Source: Chloroflexota bacterium
GTDB taxonomy: Bacteria > Chloroflexota > Chloroflexia > Chloroflexales > Herpetosiphonaceae
Length of the DNA: 64,000 bases
Assembly: GCA_020161265.1 (NCBI GenBank)
Contig: JAIUOC010000009.1
Span: 124,001 to 188,000, forward strand
Direction: 5' to 3'
Made by a program: the position numbers and the translations under genes. The first letter of the stretch is position 1. Every line of letters begins with the position of its first letter. Below, piece by piece: positions 1 through 8,734 of this stretch. Under the pieces are notes generated by a model. The model did no database searches. It saw only the letters and a list, made by a program, of their open reading frames with translations, and was not told the origin of the DNA.

Positions 1-35
1 AGAGCATCACTTTTATGGTTTATTGGAGGTTGCTC

Positions 36-578
36 ATGACCGATCTAGCCCAATATCACCCATTGTTGGTCCATGCTCCATTGATGCTGTTGCCCACAGC
101 AATTTTATTGCGCGTGTTACACTTGATTTGGCCCAAGGCTGGCTTTCGCATAACCGCAATTCTCTTATTGGTGGCTGGGGTTGGGCTGGGAATTTTATCC
201 GAGGAAAGTGGCGAGGCTGCTGAGCATGCCGCCGAAGCGCGATCGGCCAATGTTGAAGCCATTCAAGCAACTGGCACCATTCCGGAAATGTTTGGTGAAG
301 GCTCACTTTTAGAGACCCATGCCTCCTTGGCTGAAACCACCGTCATCGTCTTTATGCTGTTGCTGATTAGCGAAGCGATGTTGCTATTCCTAAGTCAACC
401 ATTGTTCGCCCGCTGGCGTGGATCTTTCAGCTTGCCAAGCGGCTTGCACAAACCTTTGGAAATTGGCTGGGTGGTCGTTGGAGTTGCAGCGATCGCTTTG
501 GTGGTTTTAACTGGCCATTATGGTGGTAAGCTGGTCTATGAGCATGGGATTGGCGTTTCATTGAGTGCAATGCAATAA
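36..578 (+). CDS. DUF2231-like integral membrane protein
   Basis: The protein has 180 residues and about four hydrophobic segments, near residues 8-27, 32-51, 97-118 and 142-164. It opens with a His-Pro-Leu-Leu-Val-His-Ala-Pro motif, the kind seen at the start of DUF2231 membrane proteins, some of which are redox or haem associated. The ATG at 36 is preferred over the one at 15 because GGAGGT lies at 25-30 with good spacing. A response regulator gene follows after 9 bases and a histidine kinase overlaps that, so the three probably form one operon. The membrane protein may be the regulated target or an accessory sensor, which is inference. The family call is moderate and the function unknown. 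Confidence 0.6.
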   Translation: MTDLAQYHPLLVHAPLMLLPTAILLRVLHLIWPKAGFRITAILLLVAGVGLGILSEESGEAAEHAAEARSANVEAIQATGTIPEMFGEGSLLETHASLAETTVIVFMLLLISEAMLLFLSQPLFARWRGSFSLPSGLHKPLEIGWVVVGVAAIALVVLTGHYGGKLVYEHGIGVSLSAMQ

Positions 579-587
579 GGAACGAGC

Positions 588-1268
588 ATGCGGGTGTTGC
601 TAATTGAAGATGATCGCAAATTGGCCCGCTTGATTGAGCGAGCCCTGCGCGATGAACATCATCAGGTTGATCTGGCTTACGAGGGCGATAGTGGCTTGGA
701 TATGGCGCTGCATGGTATGTATGATGTGGCAGTGATCGATTGGATGTTGCCTGAGCGCGATGGTCCCAGCATTTGTCGGGCAATTCGCGCCGCCAAACTC
801 AACACCAGGTTGCTTTTATTGACCGCACGGAGCCAAATTGAAGATCGGGTCACGGGCTTGGATAGCGGAGCCGACGATTATTTGAGCAAACCATTTGCCT
901 TTGAGGAATTGTTGGCGCGAGTACGAGCTTTGGGGCGGCGCTTCAACAGCAATCTAAGCAGCGAAGAATTACGCTCAGGCGAGGTTGTGCTTGATCTGCG
1001 GGCGCACACGGCGCGGCGAGCCAATCAGCAGCTCGATTTAACCGCTACCGAATGGAATTTGCTCGAATGTTTGATTCGCAATAGCAACCAAGCCCTGAGT
1101 CGCCAACAATTGCTTGATTATGTCTGGTCGTATGAGCGTGATGTGCAACCATCGATGGTTGATGTCTATATCTCATACCTGCGGCGCAAACTTGAGCAAC
1201 CAGCCAAACGTGATCCGATTCAAACCGTGCGAGGGGTTGGCTATCGTTGGGTGAGCGACAATGCTTAA
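588..1268 (+). CDS. OmpR/PhoB-family DNA-binding response regulator
   Basis: An N-terminal receiver domain (about residues 1-115) has the acidic pair near residues 8-9, phospho-acceptor Asp51 in a VIDWMLP context, a conserved Thr in LLLLTAR, and Lys in YLSKPF. A C-terminal winged helix (about 130-222) ends with the typical VRGVGYRW motif of OmpR-type regulators. The length of 226 residues is standard. The stop overlaps the start of the histidine kinase gene by 8 bases, so the two are almost certainly cotranscribed and form a cognate pair. The signal and regulon are not visible. The upstream membrane protein gene is the nearest candidate for a linked function. Confidence 0.93.
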   Translation: MRVLLIEDDRKLARLIERALRDEHHQVDLAYEGDSGLDMALHGMYDVAVIDWMLPERDGPSICRAIRAAKLNTRLLLLTARSQIEDRVTGLDSGADDYLSKPFAFEELLARVRALGRRFNSNLSSEELRSGEVVLDLRAHTARRANQQLDLTATEWNLLECLIRNSNQALSRQQLLDYVWSYERDVQPSMVDVYISYLRRKLEQPAKRDPIQTVRGVGYRWVSDNA

Positions 1269-2529
1269 TCGATTGCGTTGGCGCTTAACCTTAATTTACG
1301 CTTGCACTGCTTTGCTGCTGTTGGCGGCAGTTGGCGGTAGCGTTTATTGGATGACAGTGCGCTATTTTCGCTTTGCCACCGAACGGGCCTTGCTCGAACG
1401 CATGACCTTGGAATTTGAGCAATTGGCCGCGCCCTTGCCGCCTGCCCTGCAAGCCTATCGCCCTCAGCAATTGCCCGATGAACGCCCAGTTGATAATGGG
1501 ACACTTGCCAGTACGTTCGTTTTCACGATCGACCAAAACGGCCAAGTCTTCAACCCCAATCCGTGGAACCCGCCAATTCAGCCTGATCAAGCGGCGATTG
1601 AGGCGGCTAAGGCCGGCAAACTTGATCTGCGCACCATCAACTTGGCTGATGGAACCCAAGTCGCTTTGTTGACTGAAAAATTGACTCGAAGCGATGGCCC
1701 AGCTTTTTTGCAAGTTGGGCGCGTGCTCAACGAGCAAGAAGCGGCGTTAAGCACCTTGTTAAAAGGCCTAGTTGCTTTGTGGGCTGGGAGTGTGGTGGTT
1801 TTGGGCTGGTTTGGTTGGTGGTTGGCCGGGCGATCATTGCGGCCTGCCCAACAAGCTTGGGAGCGCCAACAAGCCTTTATCGCCAACGCCAGCCATGAAT
1901 TGCGTGCCCCGCTGACCTTGATGCGAGCCAGCAGCGAAATTGCCCTGCGTGAATCGACCGACCCTGCCGAGCAACAGGAATTGCTTGAAGATATTTTGGC
2001 CGAAACCTATCACATGGCGCGGTTGGTTGAAGATTTACTGTTGCTCTCGCGGCTTGATGCTGCCAAAACCAATCTTCAGCGCGAAACTATCGATCTAACT
2101 GAGTTATGCCAGGATGTAGCCAAAGACGCTGGGCGCTTGGCACAAAATGCAGGAGTGGAGATTCGCGTGGCACATGCCGAGGGTCAGATCAAAGCGGATC
2201 GCACTCGCTTGCGCCAAGTTTTGTTAATTTTGCTGGATAACGCAATTGCCCATACACCGCGTGGTGGGAGCGTAGTTATTCACGCTGAACGCAAACAAGC
2301 TAACTATCAAATTAGCGTGATCGATACTGGCAAAGGCATCGATCCCAAACATCTCAAGCACATTTTCGAGCGTTTTTATCGGGTTGATAGTGCGCGAATC
2401 GCTGGCGGACGCGGCAACGGCCTTGGGTTATCCATCGCCCAAGCATTGATTCAAGCCCATAATGGCACAATTGAAGCTCAGAGCAACGTCGGCACTGGCA
2501 CGACGATGATGATTACATTACCAAAATAA
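1261..2529 (+). CDS. Two-component sensor histidine kinase (EnvZ/BaeS type)
   Basis: The 422-residue protein has a membrane anchor at about residues 10-32, an extracytoplasmic sensor region of about 130 residues, and a second membrane segment near 168-188. A HisKA domain with phospho-accepting His212 in the SHELRAPL motif follows. The HATPase_c domain has an N box (LLDNAIAHT), a DTGKGID G1 box and a GNGLGLSI G2 box. It overlaps the response regulator gene by 8 bases and should phosphorylate that protein. All catalytic motifs look intact. The sensor region was not recognised, so the stimulus is unknown. Confidence 0.92.
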   Translation: MLNRLRWRLTLIYACTALLLLAAVGGSVYWMTVRYFRFATERALLERMTLEFEQLAAPLPPALQAYRPQQLPDERPVDNGTLASTFVFTIDQNGQVFNPNPWNPPIQPDQAAIEAAKAGKLDLRTINLADGTQVALLTEKLTRSDGPAFLQVGRVLNEQEAALSTLLKGLVALWAGSVVVLGWFGWWLAGRSLRPAQQAWERQQAFIANASHELRAPLTLMRASSEIALRESTDPAEQQELLEDILAETYHMARLVEDLLLLSRLDAAKTNLQRETIDLTELCQDVAKDAGRLAQNAGVEIRVAHAEGQIKADRTRLRQVLLILLDNAIAHTPRGGSVVIHAERKQANYQISVIDTGKGIDPKHLKHIFERFYRVDSARIAGGRGNGLGLSIAQALIQAHNGTIEAQSNVGTGTTMMITLPK

Positions 2530-2574
2530 TCCCTCACCTCTTCTCCCACGGCAGCAGGCGCGGGGCTAGCGCTC

Positions 2575-4215
2575 CTATTCATCCATTTCTTCAACCAACA
2601 TGGGCACTCGAATGATAATCTGCGTGCCTTCGCCTGCCGATGAACGAATCTCGCAGGAGCCACCAGCGAGGCTTGCCCGTTCGCCCATATTCAACAACCC
2701 AAACGAGCCACGTTCCTCATATGAAGTCGTGATGCTCTTGAGATCAAAACCAATGCCACTATCACGCACCACAGCAGTGAGCATATGCCGCTCATGATCT
2801 TGAAAAAGCTCAATCCAGACCATTGAGGCTTTGGCATGTTTACGGGCATTATTGACCGCCTCTTGAATAATCATAAAGGTGGCGGCGGCAGTTTGTGGGG
2901 CCAAACGACCAAGGAAATTGCCAGGTGTAAAGCGCACTTGCATCCCCGATGGATCACGAAATTTGCTGGCGTATTCGTGTAGGGTTGCAATTAAGCCTTG
3001 GGTTTCGAGACCCAACGGGCGTAACTCAAACAACAGAGTACGCAACTCTTGGTAGGTTTTTTTGACCAAGGCCGCCAACGAATTAAGCTCATCTTCGACG
3101 CGCTCAGGCATGGCCTGCATCAATTTCTTGATGAACTCGATGTTCATGGCAATTGCTGCGACCGATTGGGTTGGCCCATCGTGCAGATCGCGATTGATTT
3201 GATGGCGCACTTCTTCTTCTTTGCGAATCAAGCGATCGCGTTCTTCTTTGAGTTTGGTGTAGAGATTGGCATTTTCAATCGAGATCGCCGCTTGGTTGGC
3301 CAGCATCGAGAGCGTGCGCAAATCGTGCTCGGTAAACGGGCCATTACGCTTATTGACCGCCTGAATTACCCCAACGGTCCGCTCGCGTGAACGCACTGGC
3401 ACAGTCAGAATATTGCGGGTTTGATGCGAAATATCGCTATCAACTTGGCGATAGAAGCGCGCATCATTTTGCGGATCATCGACAATCAAGCCTTGACCAT
3501 GGGTTACGACCCAGCCAGCGAAGCCTTGATCCATTGGCATGCGATAAGAACGCAATTCTTGGTTGTTGCTCGATGGTGTTTCAAAATACAGCTCTTTATG
3601 CACTTCATCGACCAACAGCAACGAGGCACTTTCGCTATCGACCAATTGGGTCACTTTTTCGATAATCGTGCGCAAAAGGCTGCGCAAATCAATATCACTG
3701 GCAATCGATTGGCTCACTTGATAGAGCAAATTCATCTCATCAAGCTCGCTGCGCGTCGTGTTGAGCAAGGCCACCCGATCGGCGGCTCCGCCAGCCACAC
3801 CTACCAAAAGCAAGGCCAATTCGCCCTCGTTCTCAGGTGATACGCGGTCGGCAGAAACAATCAGGTGCAACAGGCCAACCTCATCATCACCGGAACGCAA
3901 GGTTAATTCCACCAAGGCTAGCTCATCGTTAATCCCATAGACCCCTAAATCCTGCTCGCCGCCAGTGGTGCGCTCGAAGACCGAGCGAGCCTGCTCGATC
4001 ATTTCGTGGCCATCTGCGGGCAATTCGCCATGCTCCAGCGAAAACGGCACATTCAATGGGTCAATATAGAGCAATGCCCCTGCTTGGGCCGGCCAAAACT
4101 CAATTAAACGTTGCAAAAACGAATCAAGCAGATCCTGTGGGTTTTGGTAGGCGGTTGCCGTGAGCAACTGACTGAATGTTTGCCAGCGTTGAGCATCGAG
4201 AGTTATTGATGGCAT
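2575..4215 (-). CDS. GAF-domain histidine kinase, HisKA_3 (NarX/DegS) type
   Basis: The protein has 546 residues and no obvious membrane segment, so it is probably cytoplasmic. A divergent N-terminal sensor region of about 140 residues precedes a canonical GAF domain (about 155-315, including VPVRSRERTVGVIQAVNK). A short coiled coil leads to a HisKA_3 dimerisation domain with His345 in RDLHDGPTQ, and then an HATPase domain with an EAVNNARKHAKA N box and a DSGIGFD G1 box. Kinases of this class phosphorylate NarL/LuxR-type regulators. None lies next to it, so the partner may be distant; the orphan regulator at 60821 is one possibility. The ATG at 4215 has AAGGAGG seven bases upstream and is preferred over the codon eight residues earlier. 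It converges with the EnvZ-type kinase gene. Confidence 0.88.
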   Translation of the reverse strand: MPSITLDAQRWQTFSQLLTATAYQNPQDLLDSFLQRLIEFWPAQAGALLYIDPLNVPFSLEHGELPADGHEMIEQARSVFERTTGGEQDLGVYGINDELALVELTLRSGDDEVGLLHLIVSADRVSPENEGELALLLVGVAGGAADRVALLNTTRSELDEMNLLYQVSQSIASDIDLRSLLRTIIEKVTQLVDSESASLLLVDEVHKELYFETPSSNNQELRSYRMPMDQGFAGWVVTHGQGLIVDDPQNDARFYRQVDSDISHQTRNILTVPVRSRERTVGVIQAVNKRNGPFTEHDLRTLSMLANQAAISIENANLYTKLKEERDRLIRKEEEVRHQINRDLHDGPTQSVAAIAMNIEFIKKLMQAMPERVEDELNSLAALVKKTYQELRTLLFELRPLGLETQGLIATLHEYASKFRDPSGMQVRFTPGNFLGRLAPQTAAATFMIIQEAVNNARKHAKASMVWIELFQDHERHMLTAVVRDSGIGFDLKSITTSYEERGSFGLLNMGERASLAGGSCEIRSSAGEGTQIIIRVPMLVEEMDE

Positions 4216-4377
4216 TACCGAGCCTCCTTGCAGTATCAACTCAATCTACCCTAGCCATGCAACAGCGTCAAGCCTTGATCATGGTTGATCAGTTTTAGCA
4301 TAGTTTTGCAATGATGGCTCAATCAACTAATCGTCATGTTGGTTAATGGCGGATGCTTGCCGATTATCTAACAGCAG

Positions 4378-4785
4378 CTATTTCATAAACAAATAGCGGG
4401 CACCAATGATAAACAGAAATGCGCCATAGAGCTTTTTCATGGTTGCCGACGAAATTGGCGCAGCAATTTTGGCTCCAAAATAGGTTCCAACTAGCAAACC
4501 AAGCGCAATAACGATCGAAGCTCGCCAATCTAAATTGCCCTCTTTATAGTAAACAAAAGCGCCGAGCAACCCAACTGGCAAAATTTGTGCGCCAATCGAT
4601 GTGCCAGTCGCAAATTTCTGATCGAGTGCCAGCAACAAGACCATGGCTGGTACCATAATCGCCCCGCCACCAATTCCGAACATGCCGCCAGCCACTCCAG
4701 CGACCAACCCAATCAGAAGAAGATTGATAATCATGCCAACGCTTAGTGTAATCACGCGCTTTTGCTCCTTCGGTTGCTGATCCAT
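4378..4785 (-). CDS. Half-size TauE/SafE-like membrane transporter protein
   Basis: The protein has about 135 residues and carries one copy of the glycine-rich TauE/SafE repeat: LVAGVAGGMFGIGGGAIMVPAM near residues 25-46, with further hydrophobic segments after it and an arginine near the end. Usual TauE/SafE proteins are about 250 residues and contain two such repeats, so this is a half-length version that would need to dimerise to form a full transporter. Members move sulfite, sulfoacetate or other anions across the inner membrane; the substrate here cannot be told. A longer frame reaches 4980, but GGAGG six bases before the ATG at 4785 supports the short form and avoids overlap with the divergent rlmB gene. 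Confidence 0.75.
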   Translation of the reverse strand: MDQQPKEQKRVITLSVGMIINLLLIGLVAGVAGGMFGIGGGAIMVPAMVLLLALDQKFATGTSIGAQILPVGLLGAFVYYKEGNLDWRASIVIALGLLVGTYFGAKIAAPISSATMKKLYGAFLFIIGARYLFMK

Positions 4786-4861
4786 TGATTCCTCCATTGA
4801 CAGCTTGCCGCTATAATAGCGCAAACTGACCAATAACTTAGCACCGAATAGGATTGATACT

Positions 4862-5599
4862 TTGGAATTATTGTATGGACGCAATGCTGTTTTAGAGGCG
4901 TTACGCGCCAATCGGCGCAAATTGGGACGTTTACTGATCGCCGATGGCATCAAAGAGGGCGAATCGATGCAGGCGATCAATACAATTGCCCGCGAACGCC
5001 GAATTCAAGTTGCTAAAGTGCAGCGTGGTGAGCTTGATAAACGCACTGCTGGGGCAAACCATCAAGGCATTGCCCTCGAATGCGGTGCCTATCCCTATGT
5101 CGAAGTTGACGATATTATTGAGCTAGCCCGTGAGCGTGGCGAACAGCCGCTGATCTTGATTTTCGACCATTTGCAAGACCCACAAAATATTGGCACACTG
5201 ATGCGTACCGCCGAAATTGTCGGCGCACATGGCATTATTTTCCCCGATCGACGCTCGGCCAGCATCACACCAGCGGTAATTAATGCTTCGGCGGGTGCAG
5301 TTGAGCATTTGTATGTGGCTCAAATTACCAATATTGCCCAAACTATCAAGCACCTGCAAGAGTACAATATTTGGGTGGCGGGAGTTGAAGATGATGAGCG
5401 GGCTGTCGATTTTGATAAGGCCAATTTGCGCGGAGCTTTAGCCTTGGTGATTGGCGCGGAAGGCCCAGGCTTGGCCCGCTTAACCCGCGAACGCTGCGAT
5501 TTGTTGGTGCGCTTGCCGATGCGCGGCAAAGTCGCCTCGCTCAACGCCGCCACTGCTGGCTCAATCATTTTGTATCATGCTTGGCGAGTGAGGGGCTAG
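4862..5599 (+). CDS. rlmB: 23S rRNA (guanosine-2'-O-)-methyltransferase RlmB-like (SpoU/TrmH family)
   Basis: The enzyme would methylate the 2'-OH of a 23S rRNA guanosine using SAM. The start MELLYGRNAVLEAL is the characteristic RlmB N-terminus, followed by a substrate-binding domain to about residue 75 and the knotted SpoU methyltransferase domain. Motif 1 is DPQNIGTLMRTAE, motif 2 VIGAEGPGLARL, and motif 3 LPMRGKVASLNAATA, so the full SAM-binding trefoil knot is present. Translation apparently begins with TTG at 4862, with AGGA nine bases upstream. The length of 245 residues is normal. It is divergent from the TauE-like gene and appears to stand alone. Confidence 0.88.
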   Translation: MELLYGRNAVLEALRANRRKLGRLLIADGIKEGESMQAINTIARERRIQVAKVQRGELDKRTAGANHQGIALECGAYPYVEVDDIIELARERGEQPLILIFDHLQDPQNIGTLMRTAEIVGAHGIIFPDRRSASITPAVINASAGAVEHLYVAQITNIAQTIKHLQEYNIWVAGVEDDERAVDFDKANLRGALALVIGAEGPGLARLTRERCDLLVRLPMRGKVASLNAATAGSIILYHAWRVRG

Positions 5600-5725
5600 C
5601 GGCTAGGGGTCAGGGGCTAGGGATCAGAGGCCAGGGTTGTGATTGCACTGAATCAAATCGAACTGCCCCCTCATCCCTGAATCCTGACCCCTTCGTGCTC
5701 TTCGTGTCCTTCGTGGATCAATCGC
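5600..5725. repeat. Intergenic repeat block with imperfect inverted arms
   Basis: The spacer after rlmB holds purine-rich units such as GGGGTCAGGGGCTAGGGATC and, about 30 bases later, the roughly complementary pyrimidine-rich run ending in ATCCTGACCCCTT, so a long imperfect hairpin is possible. It ends at 5691-5716 with a reverse-oriented copy of the CCACGAAG-type dispersed repeat found at several other intergenic sites in this window. No coding potential was seen. Confidence 0.6.
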
Positions 5726-5749
5726 TATACTACGCCCGTGGAGAACACC

Positions 5750-6427
5750 ATGCTACGCAACAACGAACTATGGATCGCGATTGCCATCGCGGTAACCTCA
5801 ACGATCATCGCGCGGTTGCCAGTGCTGCATTGGCTGGTTTATCCGTTTGAGCTGTTCAATACCTTTGTGCATGAGCTTGGCCATGGCTTTGCTTCATTAC
5901 TGACTGGCGGCAAACTCGATCGGCTTGAAGTGTATTCAAATGGCGAGGGCGTGGCCTGGACAGCTGGCGGCATTCGTTGGATTGTGGCCAGTGCTGGCTA
6001 TTTGAGCAGCGCCTTGGTTGGCGGCGCATTATTAATTCTTTCAGCACGGGGCATTAGCGCTGATCGCGTCACATTAATTATTGGAATTGCGCTGTTTGTG
6101 CTGTGTGGCTTGTTTGTTCGTAATATTTTTGGCATTATTGTTGGTATTTTGCTGGCGGGTGCATTCATTGCCGCTAGTTATAAATTGGCGTTGCACTGGA
6201 ACGAGTGGCTCTTGTTAGTTTTGGGCGTGCAAACCATCTTAAATGCGCTCGATAGCTTATGGGATTTACTGCGACTTTCATCCTACCGTCGCCATGTCAC
6301 CAGCGATGCCCTGATTATGCAACAAGCAACCGGAGTTCCAGCAATTTTATGGGCGTTGGTGTGGAGCGGCATCGCCCTCTTGATTTTGTGGCAGGCCATT
6401 CGATTTGCCTACTTCCGTGACATTTAG
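5750..6427 (+). CDS. M50B-like membrane metalloprotease homologue
   Basis: The protein has 225 residues and several membrane-spanning segments. HELGH lies at residues 41-45 and fits the HExxH zinc motif of M50/M50B peptidases, inside a short hydrophobic context followed by FASLLTGG. The size and layout resemble the M50B-like family, related to YugF/YwmB-type orphan proteins, more than the larger site-2 proteases. A second metal ligand was not identified with confidence. The ATG at 5750 is preferred over GTG at 5738 because GGAG lies six bases upstream. It sits alone between repeat-rich spacer and the acyl-CoA synthetase gene. The substrate is unknown. Confidence 0.72.
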   Translation: MLRNNELWIAIAIAVTSTIIARLPVLHWLVYPFELFNTFVHELGHGFASLLTGGKLDRLEVYSNGEGVAWTAGGIRWIVASAGYLSSALVGGALLILSARGISADRVTLIIGIALFVLCGLFVRNIFGIIVGILLAGAFIAASYKLALHWNEWLLLVLGVQTILNALDSLWDLLRLSSYRRHVTSDALIMQQATGVPAILWALVWSGIALLILWQAIRFAYFRDI

Positions 6428-6493
6428 CCCATTCAAGCGCCGCCAGATGTGATATGCTCTAGGGGTGATCGAAGTAACCCGGAGGCAATCGCT

Positions 6494-8587
6494 ATGCTGG
6501 AGGAGATTTTCGCTCCGCAATCGGTGGCCGTGGTGGGAGCATCTCCCGATCCATCACGTCTTGGTCACCGTGTCCTCAAAAATGTAATCGACAATGGCTA
6601 TAAAGGGCGAATCTACCCGATTCATCCTACTGCCAGTGCAGTTTTAGGCCAAACGGCCTACCCGTCGGTCGCTGCTGTTCCCGCTGATGTTGAATTGGCA
6701 GTTTTGGTTATTCCACCGCAGCATGTCTTAAATGTGGTCGAAGAATGCGGCCAAAAAGGTGTGCGCGGTTTAGTCGTGATCACCGCAGGATTCAAGGAAG
6801 TAGGCGGTGAAGGGGTTAAGCTTGAACATCAATTGGTAGAGATTGTGCAACGTTACGGCATGCGCATGGTCGGCCCCAATTGTCTTGGTGTGATTGATAC
6901 GGTCAGCGATTTGAATGCTTCGTTTGCAGCATTAATGCCCGCTGATGGTGAAATTGCCTTTATGTCGCAATCGGGCGCGGTTTGTACCGCCATTCTCGAT
7001 TGGAGCAAAGAGGCCAATATTGGTTTTTCGCGCTTCGTCAGCCTTGGCAATAAATCCGATGTTGATGAAGTGGCGCTGTTGCAGGCTTGGGGCAACGATC
7101 CCCAGAATAAAGTTATTTTGGCCTATTTGGAAGGCATTTCCGATGGTCCAGGCTTTATTCAGGCCGCCCGCGAAGTAACCAAACGCACCCCAGTTATCGC
7201 AATTAAAAGCGGTACGACGGCAGCAGGTACGCGGGCAATTTCCTCGCACACCGGCTCGTTGGCGGGCAGCGAGAGCGCCTACGAATCGGCATTTGGCCAA
7301 AGCGGGATCATTCGTGCTCGCACAATGGAGCAATTGTTTGATTTTGCCTTGGTGTTTGCCTACCAACCCTTGCTGACTGGCTCACGCATTGCGATTGTCA
7401 CCAATGCTGGCGGGCCTGGAATTATCGCCACCGATGCGATTGAGCGAGCTGGCTTGCAGATGGCCGAATTCACCCCCACAACCATCAGCCATTTACAAGC
7501 CAATTTACCAGCCACCGCCAATGTCTATAATCCAATCGATGTGATCGGCGATGCCAAAGCTGATCGCTATCGCATTGGGATTCAGGCAGCCTTGACCGAC
7601 CCGAATGTTGATGCGGTGTTGGTGCTGTTTACCCCACAAGCTGGCAGCGAAGCCGAAGCCACGGTTGAAGCCATGGCCGAGCTTTCAGCCAACCAAAGCA
7701 AACCAATTGTCGCCAGTTTTATGGGCGCATATAGCATCAAGCCTGCGCTCAAGCTGCTTAATCAATATAAAATCCCCAACTACGAGTTCCCTGAACGGGC
7801 AGTATCGGCCTTGGAAGCCATGTGGCAACATCGCCGCTGGCGTGAACAACCAGCCATGACCTATGCGCGTTTTGATGTTGATAAAGCGCATGTCCGCGAG
7901 TTATTTGCTCAAGTGCGCGAGGCTGGGCGGGTTGAACTTGGCGAGATCGAGGCGCGTGAAGTTATGGCGGCGTATGGCATGCGTTTGCCCGACAGCCGGC
8001 TTTCGCGTTCGCCTGAAGAAGCCGCCGAAATTGCCAAGGAAATTGGGTTTCCGGTGGTGATGAAAATTAGCTCGCCCGATATTCTGCACAAAAGCGATAT
8101 TGGCGGGGTGCGCGTGGGCATTGCCGACCCGCAAGCTGCCAGCGATAGCTACGAGCTAATCGCCTATCGCGCCCGTAAATTTAGCCCAAATGCGCGGATT
8201 TGGGGGGTTTTGGTGCAGGAAATGGCACGGAAAGGCCGCGAAGTGCTGGTTGGGGTCAGCCGTGATCCGCAATTTGGGGCGCTGATTGGCGTGGGCATGG
8301 GCGGTATTTATGTCGAAGTGCTCAAAGATGTTGTATTTCGACTTGCGCCCTTAAGCCGCGAAGAAGTGCGCGAACAACTGCGGGCAATTCGTTCGTTTCC
8401 ATTGTTGCAGGGCGTGCGTGGCGAGCAAACCGCCGATTTAGAAGCCGTTGAAGATATTGTGCTGCGGGTCAGCCAATTGGTTAGCGACTTCCCCGAAATC
8501 GTCGAAATGGATATTAATCCGTTGGTTGTCTACAACCGTGGCGAAGGCGTAATCGTGCTCGATGCCCGCATTATTCTGCAAGGATAG
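6494..8587 (+). CDS. Acyl-CoA/acetate-CoA ligase, ADP-forming (fused alpha-beta subunits)
   Basis: The 697-residue protein has the single-chain architecture of NDP-forming acyl-CoA synthetases. An N-terminal CoA-binding Rossmann domain starts SVAVVGASPDPSRLG, followed by succinyl-CoA-ligase-like flavodoxin domains with the active-site histidine motif SSHTGSLAGS. The C-terminal ATP-grasp domain contains GFPVVMKISSPDILHKSD and ends EMDINPLVVY. Such enzymes convert acetyl-CoA, ADP and phosphate to acetate, ATP and CoA, often in the ATP-forming direction. The ATG at 6494 has GGAGG eight bases upstream; a longer frame from 6449 lacks this. The next gene encodes a DRTGG/phosphotransacetylase-N-like protein, a pairing that supports a role in acetyl-CoA/acetate metabolism. 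Confidence 0.88.
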   Translation: MLEEIFAPQSVAVVGASPDPSRLGHRVLKNVIDNGYKGRIYPIHPTASAVLGQTAYPSVAAVPADVELAVLVIPPQHVLNVVEECGQKGVRGLVVITAGFKEVGGEGVKLEHQLVEIVQRYGMRMVGPNCLGVIDTVSDLNASFAALMPADGEIAFMSQSGAVCTAILDWSKEANIGFSRFVSLGNKSDVDEVALLQAWGNDPQNKVILAYLEGISDGPGFIQAAREVTKRTPVIAIKSGTTAAGTRAISSHTGSLAGSESAYESAFGQSGIIRARTMEQLFDFALVFAYQPLLTGSRIAIVTNAGGPGIIATDAIERAGLQMAEFTPTTISHLQANLPATANVYNPIDVIGDAKADRYRIGIQAALTDPNVDAVLVLFTPQAGSEAEATVEAMAELSANQSKPIVASFMGAYSIKPALKLLNQYKIPNYEFPERAVSALEAMWQHRRWREQPAMTYARFDVDKAHVRELFAQVREAGRVELGEIEAREVMAAYGMRLPDSRLSRSPEEAAEIAKEIGFPVVMKISSPDILHKSDIGGVRVGIADPQAASDSYELIAYRARKFSPNARIWGVLVQEMARKGREVLVGVSRDPQFGALIGVGMGGIYVEVLKDVVFRLAPLSREEVREQLRAIRSFPLLQGVRGEQTADLEAVEDIVLRVSQLVSDFPEIVEMDINPLVVYNRGEGVIVLDARIILQG

Positions 8588-8734
8588 ATTTGAAAGGATG
8601 AGGGATGAAGGATGAATTATGAAGAGGAATCAGTTGGTTTCTCACGAATTTTGGATGAATATAGTTTCTTTAAAATTCAGCCAATATTCATCCCTCATCC
8701 CTCATCCTTCATCCTTCGATAAAGGAGTTTCGCT
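8588..8734. repeat. Intergenic ATCCCTCATCC-type repeat with inverted arms
   Basis: A purine-rich arm made of GGATGAGGGATGAA-like units at about 8596-8616 is mirrored by a pyrimidine-rich arm of CATCCCTCATCC units at about 8687-8716, which would form a long hairpin in the transcript. The ribosome binding site of the next gene (AAAGGAG) directly follows. Similar units recur at about 15280, 15443 and 60790. No gene was seen in this spacer. Confidence 0.65.

Noticed and set aside
4797-4817. TTGACA and TATAAT as a promoter for rlmB
   Set aside because: The spacing is only nine bases, far from the 16-18 needed. The same problem applies to TTGACG at 61519 before the mreB -10.
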